19,030 nt of DNA. Source: Fidelibacterota bacterium. GTDB lineage: Bacteria; Fidelibacterota; UBA8477; JABMPR01. The stretch covers positions 1 through 19,030 of the forward strand of contig JAUVDF010000001.1 in assembly GCA_030595455.1 (NCBI GenBank), read 5' to 3'. The notes beneath the pieces are model-generated. The model searched no databases and was not told where the DNA came from. It saw only the letters and a list, made by a program, of their open reading frames with translations. A program made the translations under genes and the position numbers. Below are positions 8,129 to 16,062 of this stretch, in pieces; position 1 is the stretch's first letter; each line of letters starts with the position of its first letter.

Positions 8129-8902
8129 CTAAAAGACGAGCGTTGCGACTACGTAATCATTGATCAGAATAATGGTTGCTGAAAAGACAAAAGCATGAAT
8201 TGCCGCTTTACCTACTCCACTGGCACCCCGGCTGGCCTTTAATCCGACCCAGCAACTGATCAATCCAATAGAGATACCAAAACTGAGCGCTTTTAAAATA
8301 CTCGGTAGCACATCCTCAGTAAAAACAAAGACCGATTGAAAAGAGTTAAAAAACATGGTGACACTAATATTAAAAAATATATCGCCGATCAGAGCTGCCG
8401 TAAATAGGGCAATGATATCAGCAACGACTACCAATAAAGGTAACATGACGATCATGGCTACTACTCGTGGAGTTACCAAATGGCGTATTGGATTGATGGC
8501 CATTACTTCCAAAGCATCAATCTGCTCCGTTACTTTCATTGTGGCTATTTCTGCGCCAATTGAAGACCCGTTACGACCGGCAAGGACTAAGGCGGTGAGC
8601 ACCGGCCCCATTTCTGCCAGTATTCCAATGGCTACAATTTGCCCAAAAAAGCGCGGTGGTAAGGTATCTTCCAACTGGTAAGCCCCTTGCCAGCCTGCTA
8701 CTGCTCCAGCAAATATGGCAATGATAGCGACCAGCGGAAGCGCTTTAACACCAAGCCGATAAAACTGTTCATTATAAAGAACACGATCTTGATGAAAGTA
8801 TCTAACGTATTTAAGCGTTTTACCGGTGAGAATAAATACTTCACCAATATTAGCAATCAGGCTTATGGTCTTTCGGCCGATAAGCCTAAGGGCATTTAGC
8901 AT
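8129..8902 (-). CDS. mlaE: MlaE-type ABC transporter permease (lipid asymmetry/MCE system)
   Basis: MlaE-family permeases form the inner-membrane core of MCE transporters that move phospholipids between inner and outer membranes. The 257 residues match the family. Hydrophobic helices lie at about 50-75, 87-107, 145-175, 195-225 and 232-256. The hallmark block EMGPVLTALVLAGRNGSSIG continues into AEIATMKVTEQIDALEVM (about 97-134) and is very well conserved. The start follows the stop of the upstream protease/propeller gene directly (TAA then ATG), so the two are almost certainly co-transcribed. Unusually, no MlaF ATPase or MlaD/MCE substrate-binding gene lies next to it: the next gene downstream is radA after a 220-base spacer. 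The partners must be encoded elsewhere. The family call is secure; the symbol is by homology only. Confidence 0.92.
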   Translation of the reverse strand: MLNALRLIGRKTISLIANIGEVFILTGKTLKYVRYFHQDRVLYNEQFYRLGVKALPLVAIIAIFAGAVAGWQGAYQLEDTLPPRFFGQIVAIGILAEMGPVLTALVLAGRNGSSIGAEIATMKVTEQIDALEVMAINPIRHLVTPRVVAMIVMLPLLVVVADIIALFTAALIGDIFFNISVTMFFNSFQSVFVFTEDVLPSILKALSFGISIGLISCWVGLKASRGASGVGKAAIHAFVFSATIILINDYVVATLVF

Positions 8903-11900
8903 TTAAAAATCTAGTCCCATGGACCACAGATGCTGACCATTTTTCAGGGCTATAGTCTGGGACATATCAAAAGCCATATCATAGCGTAAAATAAAGATTC
9001 CCAGATTCATCCTCATACCAAAACCAGTCCCCCAATAGCTATTATCTTGATCAAGAGCGATGATGTCAGAAAAGTTTCGACCACCGATCTGCTCTGCATT
9101 CCAGGTCTTCACCCAATCACTGAAAAGTTCTCCCCGGACATTACCAAGGACCAGTGATACAGGCCACTTCAGTGAGAGATATTCAATAAAAGGGAAACGG
9201 AATTCTGTGTTAAATGCAGCATAGTGATTTCCAGTATAGGCAAAATAGGGAGCCCCACGTACCGGGAGTACATATTCTGAGAAGTACAGATCCTCGTAGT
9301 CAGACAGAATCTCGATATAATTATTATCAAGACGATAGTTCAACCAGTTTCCAATACCGCCAGCCAGAAAGTTCTCCGGGTTCGCACCATGACTGGTGGC
9401 TGCAGAAGCACGAAAGGCAAACGAATATTCCCGGGTAAGCTTCAGGTAGCGCCTTATATCTGTCCGCAAAGTCACAAATTGACGAGATGAACTTGCCATT
9501 TTGGGAGAAAACCTCATGCCCAGTTCCATGAGCCAGCCATCAACCGGATAAAGACTTCCATAGAGCACATTGTCAAAGCTAGCCTTAACTTCAGGTAATA
9601 TGTAATAGGCATTCTTGGAGCTCACTTCTTCAAAAGTGTCCAGAAATATATTATACTCCGTAATCCGTTGATGGATATTCAATAAGTTCAGATTTGCTTC
9701 AATACGGCTATACTTGGAGACTGGATAATCCATACCTAGCATTGATCCATACTTGCGAAAATTCCATAATTTGCCAACATAATAATTACCGCTAGCATAC
9801 TGATCCGGAAAATTATATAGCATGACATGTAAATTGGTTCGATTGGGTAAATAGTCATAGCCGAGCAATAGGTCTGAGCTCTCCAGATCCCGATATAATT
9901 CAAATCCAAACTGAATTCTGTGATTACCCAATATGTCGGAAAAAACCATGAGGGCATTTCCCTGAGCACCAAAGAAATTACTGTAACCCGCCTGGGCATC
10001 TACCATATCGACTGTAAATTGGGTTTTGTATTTTGTTACCTTATAAGCCCCTGTACTATCAACATTACTGGTCACCACAGCTGCTGGAGCTGTACCAGTA
10101 TTAGCACTACTATACTGATTACCATAGGCGAAAACATGGGACTCATATGGATTCAGCTCGTCTTGCTCAGGCTCAGGTAAGGAATCTGAGTAAGTTAAAT
10201 CCAGCTGCAGGTTCTTACGTTCGAGGTAATTTGATAAGGGCGGTGGTGCTCCCAGTTTAGTTCGTTCCAGTGGATTATTGATGGTGAAGATATCCCAACC
10301 ACCGTTTTCATATCCGGCAAAGACTAAGCGAGAATCATCCTTGCTCCAGCTAATCTGGAAAATACCAGTCATGATGTTTGTTACAGCAGTCTCACGTTCC
10401 GTCTCCAGGTCATAGAAATAAATATTCCAGATGCCATTACGGTCGGATGTATAGGCTAGCTTTTCAGTGGTATTGGCATAAGAAGGAGAGTCTTCACTAC
10501 CGGGACTGTTTGTAATGCGATCAATTTGACCTGAATCAACATCTATCGTGTATATGTCTGTAGAACGGAAATTATGGTTCTTTAACAGGTCTCTAGATCT
10601 AGCAGAATTTGGGGTCATGTTTCCAGTCAGCAGGTACTGACCTCGATCGGAGACAAACGCTAGTTTACTTCCGTCCGGCGACCAGGAGGGTCGTGTATCA
10701 GCAAACAAATCCCAGGTGAGTTGCCTCAGTTTCTTGGTTTTAACAGAATAGAGATAAAGATCGGTAGCCCCATCTTTAAGTCCTGAGAAAGCGACAGTTT
10801 GACCATCTGGTGACCAGGCAGCTGTGAATATTCCATCCAGGTTCAGTTTGTGACTGTGTTTGGTTTGCTTCTCTGTATCATAAAAAATAAGCGCATCTTC
10901 ATTTCCTGACTTAGCAGCAAAAACCAGATGACGATTATCAGGAGCCCATGACAAGCCGGGGCTCAACCATTTCAGTTCCTCTAAATCGGCAGTCCGTTGA
11001 CCGGAAATAATTCTTTTTACCTCCTGACCATCATCAGCCGACATGACATAAATATCAGCACGACCGGAACGATCTGAGAGGAAGGCTACTTTGCCGCCAT
11101 TAGGTGAAACAGCCGGACTTACGTTAAAGTAGTTTTGGAGTTTGCTGTGATCTGTTAGACGATAGCCCAGGTCATCCAGGTTACTCCGTCCTTCAATATC
11201 AGGCCAATAGTCTTTTCGAACTTCAAAATGCCATTTTTCAGTGAGGGTCTTCAAATCCAGATGAAGGGTGTGCTCTATCGCCCGCGGGACGTCCTTAAAG
11301 TGGCGTGTCTCATGAAATATCTCACCAATACGTTCCACTCCAAAAGTCTCACCAATATAGCGAACAAGGCTCTGCCCGCCTTTATAGGCCATATAATAGT
11401 TCAGGTATTGGACAGGAGGTAAATTACCGCTGATAGCCGCATCACGGATGATCATATCAGCTCGTGAGTCCCAATCCAGGGATGAGTACTCAGCATAGCC
11501 TTCACTGAGCCAGAGCGGGATATTTACCCGCATTTTACCAGACACTATGGAATGGACATTGCCTCCAAAAATCAGATCATTGACCATAGCGTGGGTCAAT
11601 TCATGGTGCAAGACATGTCTAAATTGCTCATAGCTCCCTTCAAACGGAAGCACCACCCGGTTTTTAAATAGCTCAGTAAAACCTCCGATTCCCTCCTGGA
11701 GATAACCAAGCGTAACATTGGTTTGCTGAAAATCATTATGTGAATTATAGACCAGAATAGCAATGCGTTTGCTAAGCCGCCAGTCCAATTGATAGGATAT
11801 CTGGTTATATGATTTTTCAGCTACATCTGCAGCATAATAGGCTATTTCATCGCCACCCTCATAGAAGTAGACGTCAAAATGGGGAGTCTGTATATAGGAC

Positions 11901-12022
11901 CAGTCCATACCCTTGTACTGGACTTTATTTTTACCGTATTTAGCTTCAACCTGCCCCACGCCAAAGCAGAGAAATAGTATTGTGGTCAGTATAAGCCTGT
12001 ATATTGTTTTATTTGTATTCAT
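8903..12022 (-). CDS. Exported zinc peptidase / TolB-like beta-propeller / outer-membrane beta-barrel fusion protein
   Basis: This 1039-residue protein has a signal peptide (hydrophobic 8-22, likely cleavage after VEA at 27). A gluzincin-type peptidase MA-like domain follows, with HHELTHAM (His140, Glu141, His144) and the third ligand Glu174 in WLSEGYAEY, so the zinc site looks intact. Six PD40/TolB-like blades span about 300-582 (for example AAWSPDGQTVAFSG and RPSWSPDGSKLAFVSDR). After a linker, the last ~350 residues are rich in alternating aromatic strands and end in phenylalanine (SMGLDF), as in outer-membrane barrels. I infer an outer-membrane protein with a periplasmic protease and propeller. 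Similar architectures are known in FCB bacteria, usually without function. A promoter with an internal palindrome lies upstream (12069-12097), and the MlaE permease gene follows with no gap. No clear Shine-Dalgarno sequence precedes the start. Confidence 0.88.
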   Translation of the reverse strand: MNTNKTIYRLILTTILFLCFGVGQVEAKYGKNKVQYKGMDWSYIQTPHFDVYFYEGGDEIAYYAADVAEKSYNQISYQLDWRLSKRIAILVYNSHNDFQQTNVTLGYLQEGIGGFTELFKNRVVLPFEGSYEQFRHVLHHELTHAMVNDLIFGGNVHSIVSGKMRVNIPLWLSEGYAEYSSLDWDSRADMIIRDAAISGNLPPVQYLNYYMAYKGGQSLVRYIGETFGVERIGEIFHETRHFKDVPRAIEHTLHLDLKTLTEKWHFEVRKDYWPDIEGRSNLDDLGYRLTDHSKLQNYFNVSPAVSPNGGKVAFLSDRSGRADIYVMSADDGQEVKRIISGQRTADLEELKWLSPGLSWAPDNRHLVFAAKSGNEDALIFYDTEKQTKHSHKLNLDGIFTAAWSPDGQTVAFSGLKDGATDLYLYSVKTKKLRQLTWDLFADTRPSWSPDGSKLAFVSDRGQYLLTGNMTPNSARSRDLLKNHNFRSTDIYTIDVDSGQIDRITNSPGSEDSPSYANTTEKLAYTSDRNGIWNIYFYDLETERETAVTNIMTGIFQISWSKDDSRLVFAGYENGGWDIFTINNPLERTKLGAPPPLSNYLERKNLQLDLTYSDSLPEPEQDELNPYESHVFAYGNQYSSANTGTAPAAVVTSNVDSTGAYKVTKYKTQFTVDMVDAQAGYSNFFGAQGNALMVFSDILGNHRIQFGFELYRDLESSDLLLGYDYLPNRTNLHVMLYNFPDQYASGNYYVGKLWNFRKYGSMLGMDYPVSKYSRIEANLNLLNIHQRITEYNIFLDTFEEVSSKNAYYILPEVKASFDNVLYGSLYPVDGWLMELGMRFSPKMASSSRQFVTLRTDIRRYLKLTREYSFAFRASAATSHGANPENFLAGGIGNWLNYRLDNNYIEILSDYEDLYFSEYVLPVRGAPYFAYTGNHYAAFNTEFRFPFIEYLSLKWPVSLVLGNVRGELFSDWVKTWNAEQIGGRNFSDIIALDQDNSYWGTGFGMRMNLGIFILRYDMAFDMSQTIALKNGQHLWSMGLDF

Positions 12023-12068
12023 ATATGGTGTATGCCGATAGCATCCTCAAGTTCCAATAATTCCGAGC

Positions 12069-12097
12069 AAGATAAGTCTTAGGGTAAGACTTGTCAA
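12069..12097 (-). promoter_or_regulatory. Promoter of the protease/mlaE pair with operator-like palindrome in the spacer
   Basis: Read on the minus strand, a perfect -35 TTGACA (12092-12097) is followed by a 17-base spacer (12075-12091) and a -10 TATCTT (12069-12074, four of six matches). The inverted repeat AAGTCTTA-GGG-TAAGACTT (12074-12092) fills the spacer exactly, sharing one base with each promoter element. Adding a T/G mismatch and two more pairs extends it to 11-base arms (12071-12095). Transcription would start about 40 bases before the ATG at 12022. The position suggests a bound regulator that blocks or remodels RNA polymerase. Confidence 0.6.
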
Positions 12098-12203
12098 ACG
12101 CTCATAAAGTTAAGGGATTCGCTGAATTCTGGGGCGTAAAGTAGATATTCAGCCCACTAATATTTCACATTTCAGATAGACTGATCAGGGTTATTTTGCA
12201 TAG

Positions 12204-12974
12204 ATGAATAAAAAAGCATATTTCTTATCCGATGTTCACTTAAGGTTCTTAATTGATGACGTTGAGCGTGAGCGTCGTCGTGAACTATTCCAACTCATGG
12301 ATCAGATCAAGGACGAGCAGGCCACCCTCTTTATTGTAGGCGACTGGTTTGACTTTTACTTTGAATACGGCTACGTCGTTACCCAAACCTATTATGATGT
12401 TTATGCTAAAATGCGAGAACTCGTAGAAGCAGGCATTACGATTCACTATATGGGCGGTAATCATGATTACTGGTTGGGCGATTTTATGGCGAAAAGTATT
12501 GGGGTTAATATCTATCAGCAGGAAAAGACCATTGAGTTTGCCGGAAAAAAATTCTTTCTCCATCATGGTGATGGCTTAGATAAAGAAGATACGGGCTATC
12601 AACGCTTACAGAGCGTCATTAGACATCCTTTTTTCATCTGGTCTTTCCGTTGGATTGTCCACCCTAATATTGGACACTGGGTTGCCCAGAAAATATCACA
12701 ATCCAGTCGTAAAAAGTATTCTGATGAAACTCAGGAATATTTGTTGAATTTGGTGCGCAAAAATTATGAATTTGCAGAAGAAAAATTTGCCCAGGGAGCA
12801 GATTTCGTAATCACTGGACATATTCATTATCCAAAATTGAAAACATTCGGAAAAAACACTTTTCTCACCATCGGTGATTTCATCCATTATTTCTCATATG
12901 GATATTTTGACGGACTGAATCTATCACTTAAACAATGGCCTGTTAAGCAATTGGAACAAAGGGAATTACCTTGA
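12204..12974 (+). CDS. lpxH: LpxH-like UDP-2,3-diacylglucosamine diphosphatase (calcineurin-like phosphoesterase)
   Basis: The protein has 256 residues and a complete metallophosphoesterase motif set. These are SDVH (Asp10, His12), GDWFDF (Asp47), GGNHDYW (Asn86, His87), HHGDG (His121) and GHIHYP (His206, His208). The GDWFDF and GNHDYW forms, the length and the C-terminal TIGDFIHYFSYGYFDG fit the LpxH group. LpxH cleaves UDP-2,3-diacylglucosamine to lipid X in lipid A synthesis at the inner membrane face. Other phosphoesterases of this superfamily share these motifs, so the substrate is inferred. The gene is divergent from the protease/mlaE pair, with 181 bases between them, and no strong promoter or Shine-Dalgarno sequence is evident on this strand. 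The HEAT-repeat lipoprotein gene follows after about 60-75 bases. Confidence 0.78.
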   Translation: MNKKAYFLSDVHLRFLIDDVERERRRELFQLMDQIKDEQATLFIVGDWFDFYFEYGYVVTQTYYDVYAKMRELVEAGITIHYMGGNHDYWLGDFMAKSIGVNIYQQEKTIEFAGKKFFLHHGDGLDKEDTGYQRLQSVIRHPFFIWSFRWIVHPNIGHWVAQKISQSSRKKYSDETQEYLLNLVRKNYEFAEEKFAQGADFVITGHIHYPKLKTFGKNTFLTIGDFIHYFSYGYFDGLNLSLKQWPVKQLEQRELP

Positions 12975-12986
12975 CTTCAAGCTGAA

Positions 12987-13016
12987 TTATCGATAAACTG
13001 ATTTGATAATTTATCG
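12987..13016. repeat. Palindrome and inverted repeat between lpxH and the HEAT gene
   Basis: A perfect 10-base palindrome TTATCGATAA (12987-12996) overlaps the left arm of a larger inverted repeat, CGATAAA (12991-12997) against TTTATCG (13010-13016). No T-run follows, so it is not a standard terminator. It could be an operator for the HEAT/FxLYD pair, or chance in AT-rich DNA. Confidence 0.3.
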
Positions 13017-13048
13017 GACTCTTGAACTAGAAATTGATGGACTTCCAC

Positions 13049-14152
13049 ATGAAGCATTTATTGAAACAAGCATTGCTTATTTCCTTGGTAGTAATTTTCG
13101 TCGGATCACTTATAAGCTGTAGTTCATCTGGTGAAGTTACACAGAAGACAATCACCAAACAGTATAGTGATTATCGTGATGGTAAGAAAAAGGCGCTCAA
13201 TAACCTGATTTCCTACTACCGCGATCAAACATTACCCATTGAGATTCGTCAAATTGCCTTGCAAAAAGTTATTGAATCAAACGATCCAATCGGGTTACAA
13301 GCGGTTAGAAACTCCCTCAAAGATGGCAAAGATCTGGATTACACCTTATTCACAACAGGCTTAAAAGCCTTAAGTAAAACTAAGGATCCAGAGAATACTC
13401 GCACAATTTTACAGGCAATGGCCAACAGTCGTGCTGGATATGTGGCAGTACGAAATGAGATGTTTGGTATTATTGAAACCCAGGTAGATGCTCGATCGGT
13501 GGCTTTAGTGCTAAAGCTATATGCTGATGCTCAAGAGGATTACTCTGCCTTTCTACAAAGTCTAACACTAACTCTGGGCAAAATGGATGATACACGGGTA
13601 GTACCAGTACTTATGTCCATTGCCAAAAATAAAAAAATTGATATTGGGATTCGGAATCTAGCCGTTGAGATCTTAGCAACTAAGAACGATCCAATTGTGG
13701 CCAGACTATTGGCTGAGATGTTGAATAATCCTGGCACCCAAGCCCAGGTCAAAACTTACGCCATATCGATTGTGGATGAGATGAAAGATGGACGCCTGAT
13801 TTCCAGCTTGATTGATGCGCTACATGATGAACAGCTTACCTACTATTCCATGATTGATGCTATCACAGGTGCTCTGGGGAACTATGACGATCCTGAGCTC
13901 AGAGTGGCTATGGTCAAAGTCGCCTTAGATGATGAAATGCCCAGCCGTTTCAGAAAACGAGCCATAAAATCCCTGGCAGCTCAGAAGGATCCAAGAATAA
14001 CTGCACAGCTGATCACTATCCTTGAGAACCCGGACAATTTCATTTTTTATGCTGATATTCGTGACTTGGTCAGTAGCCTTGACAGTCCCGCCTTAATGCA
14101 AAGATTACAACATGTTGCTCGTTCGACTCAGGCATCATGGGAGCGTGAATAA
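13049..14152 (+). CDS. HEAT-repeat lipoprotein
   Basis: This exported lipoprotein has 367 residues from the ATG at 13049 (MKHLLKQALLISL). A hydrophobic segment ends in the lipobox LISC (Cys24), followed by a serine-rich mature start. Alternative starts exist at 13037 (ATG) and 13034 (TTG); I prefer 13049 because it gives a compact signal peptide and has GGA 7-9 bases upstream. From about residue 50 on, helical pairs recur every 35-40 residues. Acidic turns (SNDP, TKDP, MDDT, KNDP, MKDG, YDDP, QKDP) separate them, which is the signature of HEAT/PBS-type repeats; I count seven or eight. Such solenoids bind proteins. The stop codon shares one base with the start of the next gene (TAATG), so translation of the pair is coupled. 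The partner and role are unknown. Confidence 0.8.
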   Translation: MKHLLKQALLISLVVIFVGSLISCSSSGEVTQKTITKQYSDYRDGKKKALNNLISYYRDQTLPIEIRQIALQKVIESNDPIGLQAVRNSLKDGKDLDYTLFTTGLKALSKTKDPENTRTILQAMANSRAGYVAVRNEMFGIIETQVDARSVALVLKLYADAQEDYSAFLQSLTLTLGKMDDTRVVPVLMSIAKNKKIDIGIRNLAVEILATKNDPIVARLLAEMLNNPGTQAQVKTYAISIVDEMKDGRLISSLIDALHDEQLTYYSMIDAITGALGNYDDPELRVAMVKVALDDEMPSRFRKRAIKSLAAQKDPRITAQLITILENPDNFIFYADIRDLVSSLDSPALMQRLQHVARSTQASWERE

Positions 14153-14919
14153 TGACTATTTCAAAGATGAGTACTCAAATACTTCGCATCAGCCTGATTG
14201 CTCTCCTCCCCCTTATTGGTCTCAGCCAAGATGATACTGAGAAATCAGAAGATCGTGAATTTTTTGAGCCTGAGATAAGAGTCGAAGACACTGGAAAACT
14301 AGTTGAGCAATTAAGAACTGAGGTTCAGGCGATTCAAGACGAAATGGATCGTATGCGAATCCAACTGAGAGAGTATGACGATCTTAGCGCTCCCCGTATC
14401 CGCAAAGAGATTAAACGTTTGGTCAATTTCCCTGAGAAAGTCAGTGAAATCACCTTGAAGAATGGGACAGTCGTTCAAGGCAAAATCATCTCTGAGAGTA
14501 TGGATAAAATTATTGTTCAAACTAATATTGGAACGCTTTCCCTGTTCCAGGAAAACATAAAAAAGCTGCAACCATTTGATCGACTGCATGCTGATATTGT
14601 CCTGAAGGGTGATTTTGAAGACCAACGTCATACAGATAGTCGTGTTTTCATTGGTGAGGTCAAAAATGATGGTTTGCGTAGAGCTGATTTTGTGCGGGTG
14701 AGTTTCAGACTGCATGATCGACGAACCAAGATCATAGCCCAGGATTCTTCATTTATTGCCGGCGAACCTTATTCTTTCTATTCCGGTGTGGTTAGTGAGA
14801 GCTCTCTCTCTCCCGGTGAATCTTCCAGTTTTAAAGTTGAGATTAAGCTTCCCGCTGGTATTGATGCAAAAAATATTTCATACGTAACTTATAAAATTCT
14901 ATTTGACGAGTTCAATTAA
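14152..14919 (+). CDS. Exported protein with coiled coil, SH3-like strand pair and FxLYD-type domain
   Basis: This 255-residue protein has an N-terminal signal peptide (ILRISLIALLPLIGLSQ, cleavage likely near residue 25); an alternative start is the ATG at 14167. An acidic stretch is followed by a predicted coiled coil at about 47-77 (KLVEQLRTEVQAIQDEMDRM). Next comes a compact beta block (98-139), ITLKNGTVVQGKIISES then IIVQTNIGTLSLFQENIKKL. This resembles the 'LKNG..v.G.i......i.v.t..G...i....I..i' motif of SH3/LSm-like domains. The C-terminal part (about 150-250) resembles an FxLYD domain: FIGEVKNDGLRRADFVRVSFRLHD and SLSPGESSSFKVEI. FxLYD domains are extracytoplasmic Ig-like folds of unclear function. 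The gene overlaps the HEAT lipoprotein gene by one base. I infer that the two products work together in the periplasm. Confidence 0.78.
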   Translation: MTISKMSTQILRISLIALLPLIGLSQDDTEKSEDREFFEPEIRVEDTGKLVEQLRTEVQAIQDEMDRMRIQLREYDDLSAPRIRKEIKRLVNFPEKVSEITLKNGTVVQGKIISESMDKIIVQTNIGTLSLFQENIKKLQPFDRLHADIVLKGDFEDQRHTDSRVFIGEVKNDGLRRADFVRVSFRLHDRRTKIIAQDSSFIAGEPYSFYSGVVSESSLSPGESSSFKVEIKLPAGIDAKNISYVTYKILFDEFN

Positions 14920-14957
14920 GCTTTAAAGGGGGGTCATTAATTTGAGTAGACTTCCTC

Positions 14958-14991
14958 TTGAACATCACCTCAAGGAATTTATATATTTTTA
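14958..14991 (+). terminator. Possible weak terminator after the HEAT/FxLYD pair
   Basis: A TTCC..TTGA arm (near 14952-14960) can pair with TCAAGGAA (near 14970-14977) with a two-base bulge, followed by an AT-rich stretch that ends in five T residues. The stem is weak, so this is tentative. Confidence 0.25.
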
Positions 14992-15024
14992 AACTCTCTA
15001 AGGCTACTCAAGGCTTACTGGGTT

Positions 15025-15030
15025 TATAAT
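15025..15030 (+). promoter_or_regulatory. Possible -10 element for the PPK2 genes
   Basis: A perfect TATAAT lies 41 bases before the first PPK2 start. No good -35 is found 16-18 bases upstream, so only the -10 is supported. Confidence 0.35.
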
Positions 15031-15070
15031 CAATTTTTATTGAATCTAAATAGAGAAACATTAAACAGTA

Positions 15071-16045
15071 ATGACCACAGAAGAAAAAAAGAGACCCCCG
15101 GAACAAGTTCTTAGCTCTGAGCCAAAAGCCCATGACACGATTAGGTCTGTTCTCAGTAAAGTTGAGAAAAGGTTGGATTCATCCGCTGGCAAAGCCGGAA
15201 TGGATGAGCTCAAAGAAGCCCTTAAGAAAAAACAAAAAGAGCGTATTGTAAATGCTGCACTTGGTAAATATCAGCAAAATGAACAGCTCAAACCATACCA
15301 GGCCGAATTGATTAAACTACAACAACACGTTGAACAAACCGGTAAAAAGGTCATCATCCTTTTTGATGGACGGGATGCATCTGGAAAAGGTGGAACCATC
15401 CGTCGAATTACTCGCTATATGAACGAGAAACGCTATCGCATAGAAGTTCCAGGCAAACCCTCTAACCGCCAGCAGACCGAATTGCATTTGAAACGCTATA
15501 TCGAACGTTTCCCCTCAATTGGAGAAATTGTACTCTTTGATAGAAGCTGGTATAACCGGGCTCTGGTCGAACCAGTAATGGGGTTTTGTACCCAAAAGCA
15601 ATATCGTGAATTTCTCGAGACTGTTAATTCTTATGAACACAACTTCATCAGTGATGGGCAAACTATTTTGCTGAAGCTCTATTTCTCTGTTTCTAAAGAA
15701 GAACAAAATAGACGCTTTGAGAGAAGAATGAACGACCCCCTTCGCCAATGGAAACTTAGTGAAGTAGATCTCCAAGCCCAGGATCTATGGGACGAGTTTA
15801 CTGAAAAGAAATTCAGATTACTGCAGAAGACCAATTCAACGGAAGCACCCTGGTTTATTATTCGATCTGACAGTAAGCATCTAGCCCGAATAGAAACTAT
15901 GAAACTTATATTAAACACTGTTCGCTATCGTGGACGAAGCCGGTCATTAGATTTTGAATTAAATAAAGATGTAGTGATCAGTGGAGAACGTGAAGTAAGG
16001 CTAATGGAAAGACAACGCCGCAAACATGGTCAATTCATTGGTTAA
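15071..16045 (+). CDS. Polyphosphate kinase 2 family protein, divergent copy
   Basis: PPK2 enzymes transfer phosphate between polyphosphate and nucleotides, usually making ATP or GTP from polyphosphate. The 324 residues include a charged, mostly helical N-terminal part (1-90). The P-loop kinase core follows: Walker A DGRDASGKGGTIRRIT (99-114) and Walker B LFDRSWYNRALVEPVMGFC (155-173). The lid region contains YFSVSKEEQNRRF, NDPLRQWKLSEVDLQAQDLWD, and the C-terminal APWFIIRSD..K..AR block. Compared with its neighbour, the segment after Walker A differs: KPSNRQQTELHLKRYIERFP replaces the canonical KPSDRERSQWYFQRY. All catalytic-looking residues remain, so it is probably active but may prefer another substrate, or may pair with the second copy. 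No clear Shine-Dalgarno sequence is seen. The second PPK2 gene follows after 17 bases. Confidence 0.92.
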   Translation: MTTEEKKRPPEQVLSSEPKAHDTIRSVLSKVEKRLDSSAGKAGMDELKEALKKKQKERIVNAALGKYQQNEQLKPYQAELIKLQQHVEQTGKKVIILFDGRDASGKGGTIRRITRYMNEKRYRIEVPGKPSNRQQTELHLKRYIERFPSIGEIVLFDRSWYNRALVEPVMGFCTQKQYREFLETVNSYEHNFISDGQTILLKLYFSVSKEEQNRRFERRMNDPLRQWKLSEVDLQAQDLWDEFTEKKFRLLQKTNSTEAPWFIIRSDSKHLARIETMKLILNTVRYRGRSRSLDFELNKDVVISGEREVRLMERQRRKHGQFIG

Positions 16046-16049
16046 CAAC

Positions 16050-16054
16050 AAGGA
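16050..16054 (+). promoter_or_regulatory. Ribosome binding site of the second PPK2 gene
   Basis: AAGGA lies 8 bases before the ATG at 16063, inside the 17-base gap after the first PPK2 stop. It supports this start and co-transcription of the pair. Confidence 0.65.
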
Positions 16055-16062
16055 TTAGGACA

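Noticed and set aside
7978..8163. Plus-strand 61-codon reading frame in the radA/mlaE spacer
   Set aside because: It runs into the 3' end of mlaE on the other strand, has low-complexity composition and resembles nothing known.
9920..10180. Plus-strand frames antisense to the protease-propeller gene
   Set aside because: They are shadows of a well-supported coding frame; no ribosome binding site or recognisable domain.
12009..12044. Eleven-codon reading frame (MLSAYTIYEYK) in the leader of the protease-propeller gene, overlapping its start out of frame
   Set aside because: The only Shine-Dalgarno-like GAGG touches the ATG with no spacing, and the peptide has no run of a single amino acid or pausing motif. 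Chance is more likely than a leader peptide.
14311..14715. Minus-strand 134-codon frame antisense to the FxLYD gene
   Set aside because: The sense frame has a signal peptide, domains and a coupled start; the antisense product has no recognisable features.
14920..15070. Small RNA or tRNA in the spacer before the PPK2 genes
   Set aside because: No cloverleaf and no strong structured element; only a -10-like TATAAT and a weak bulged stem.
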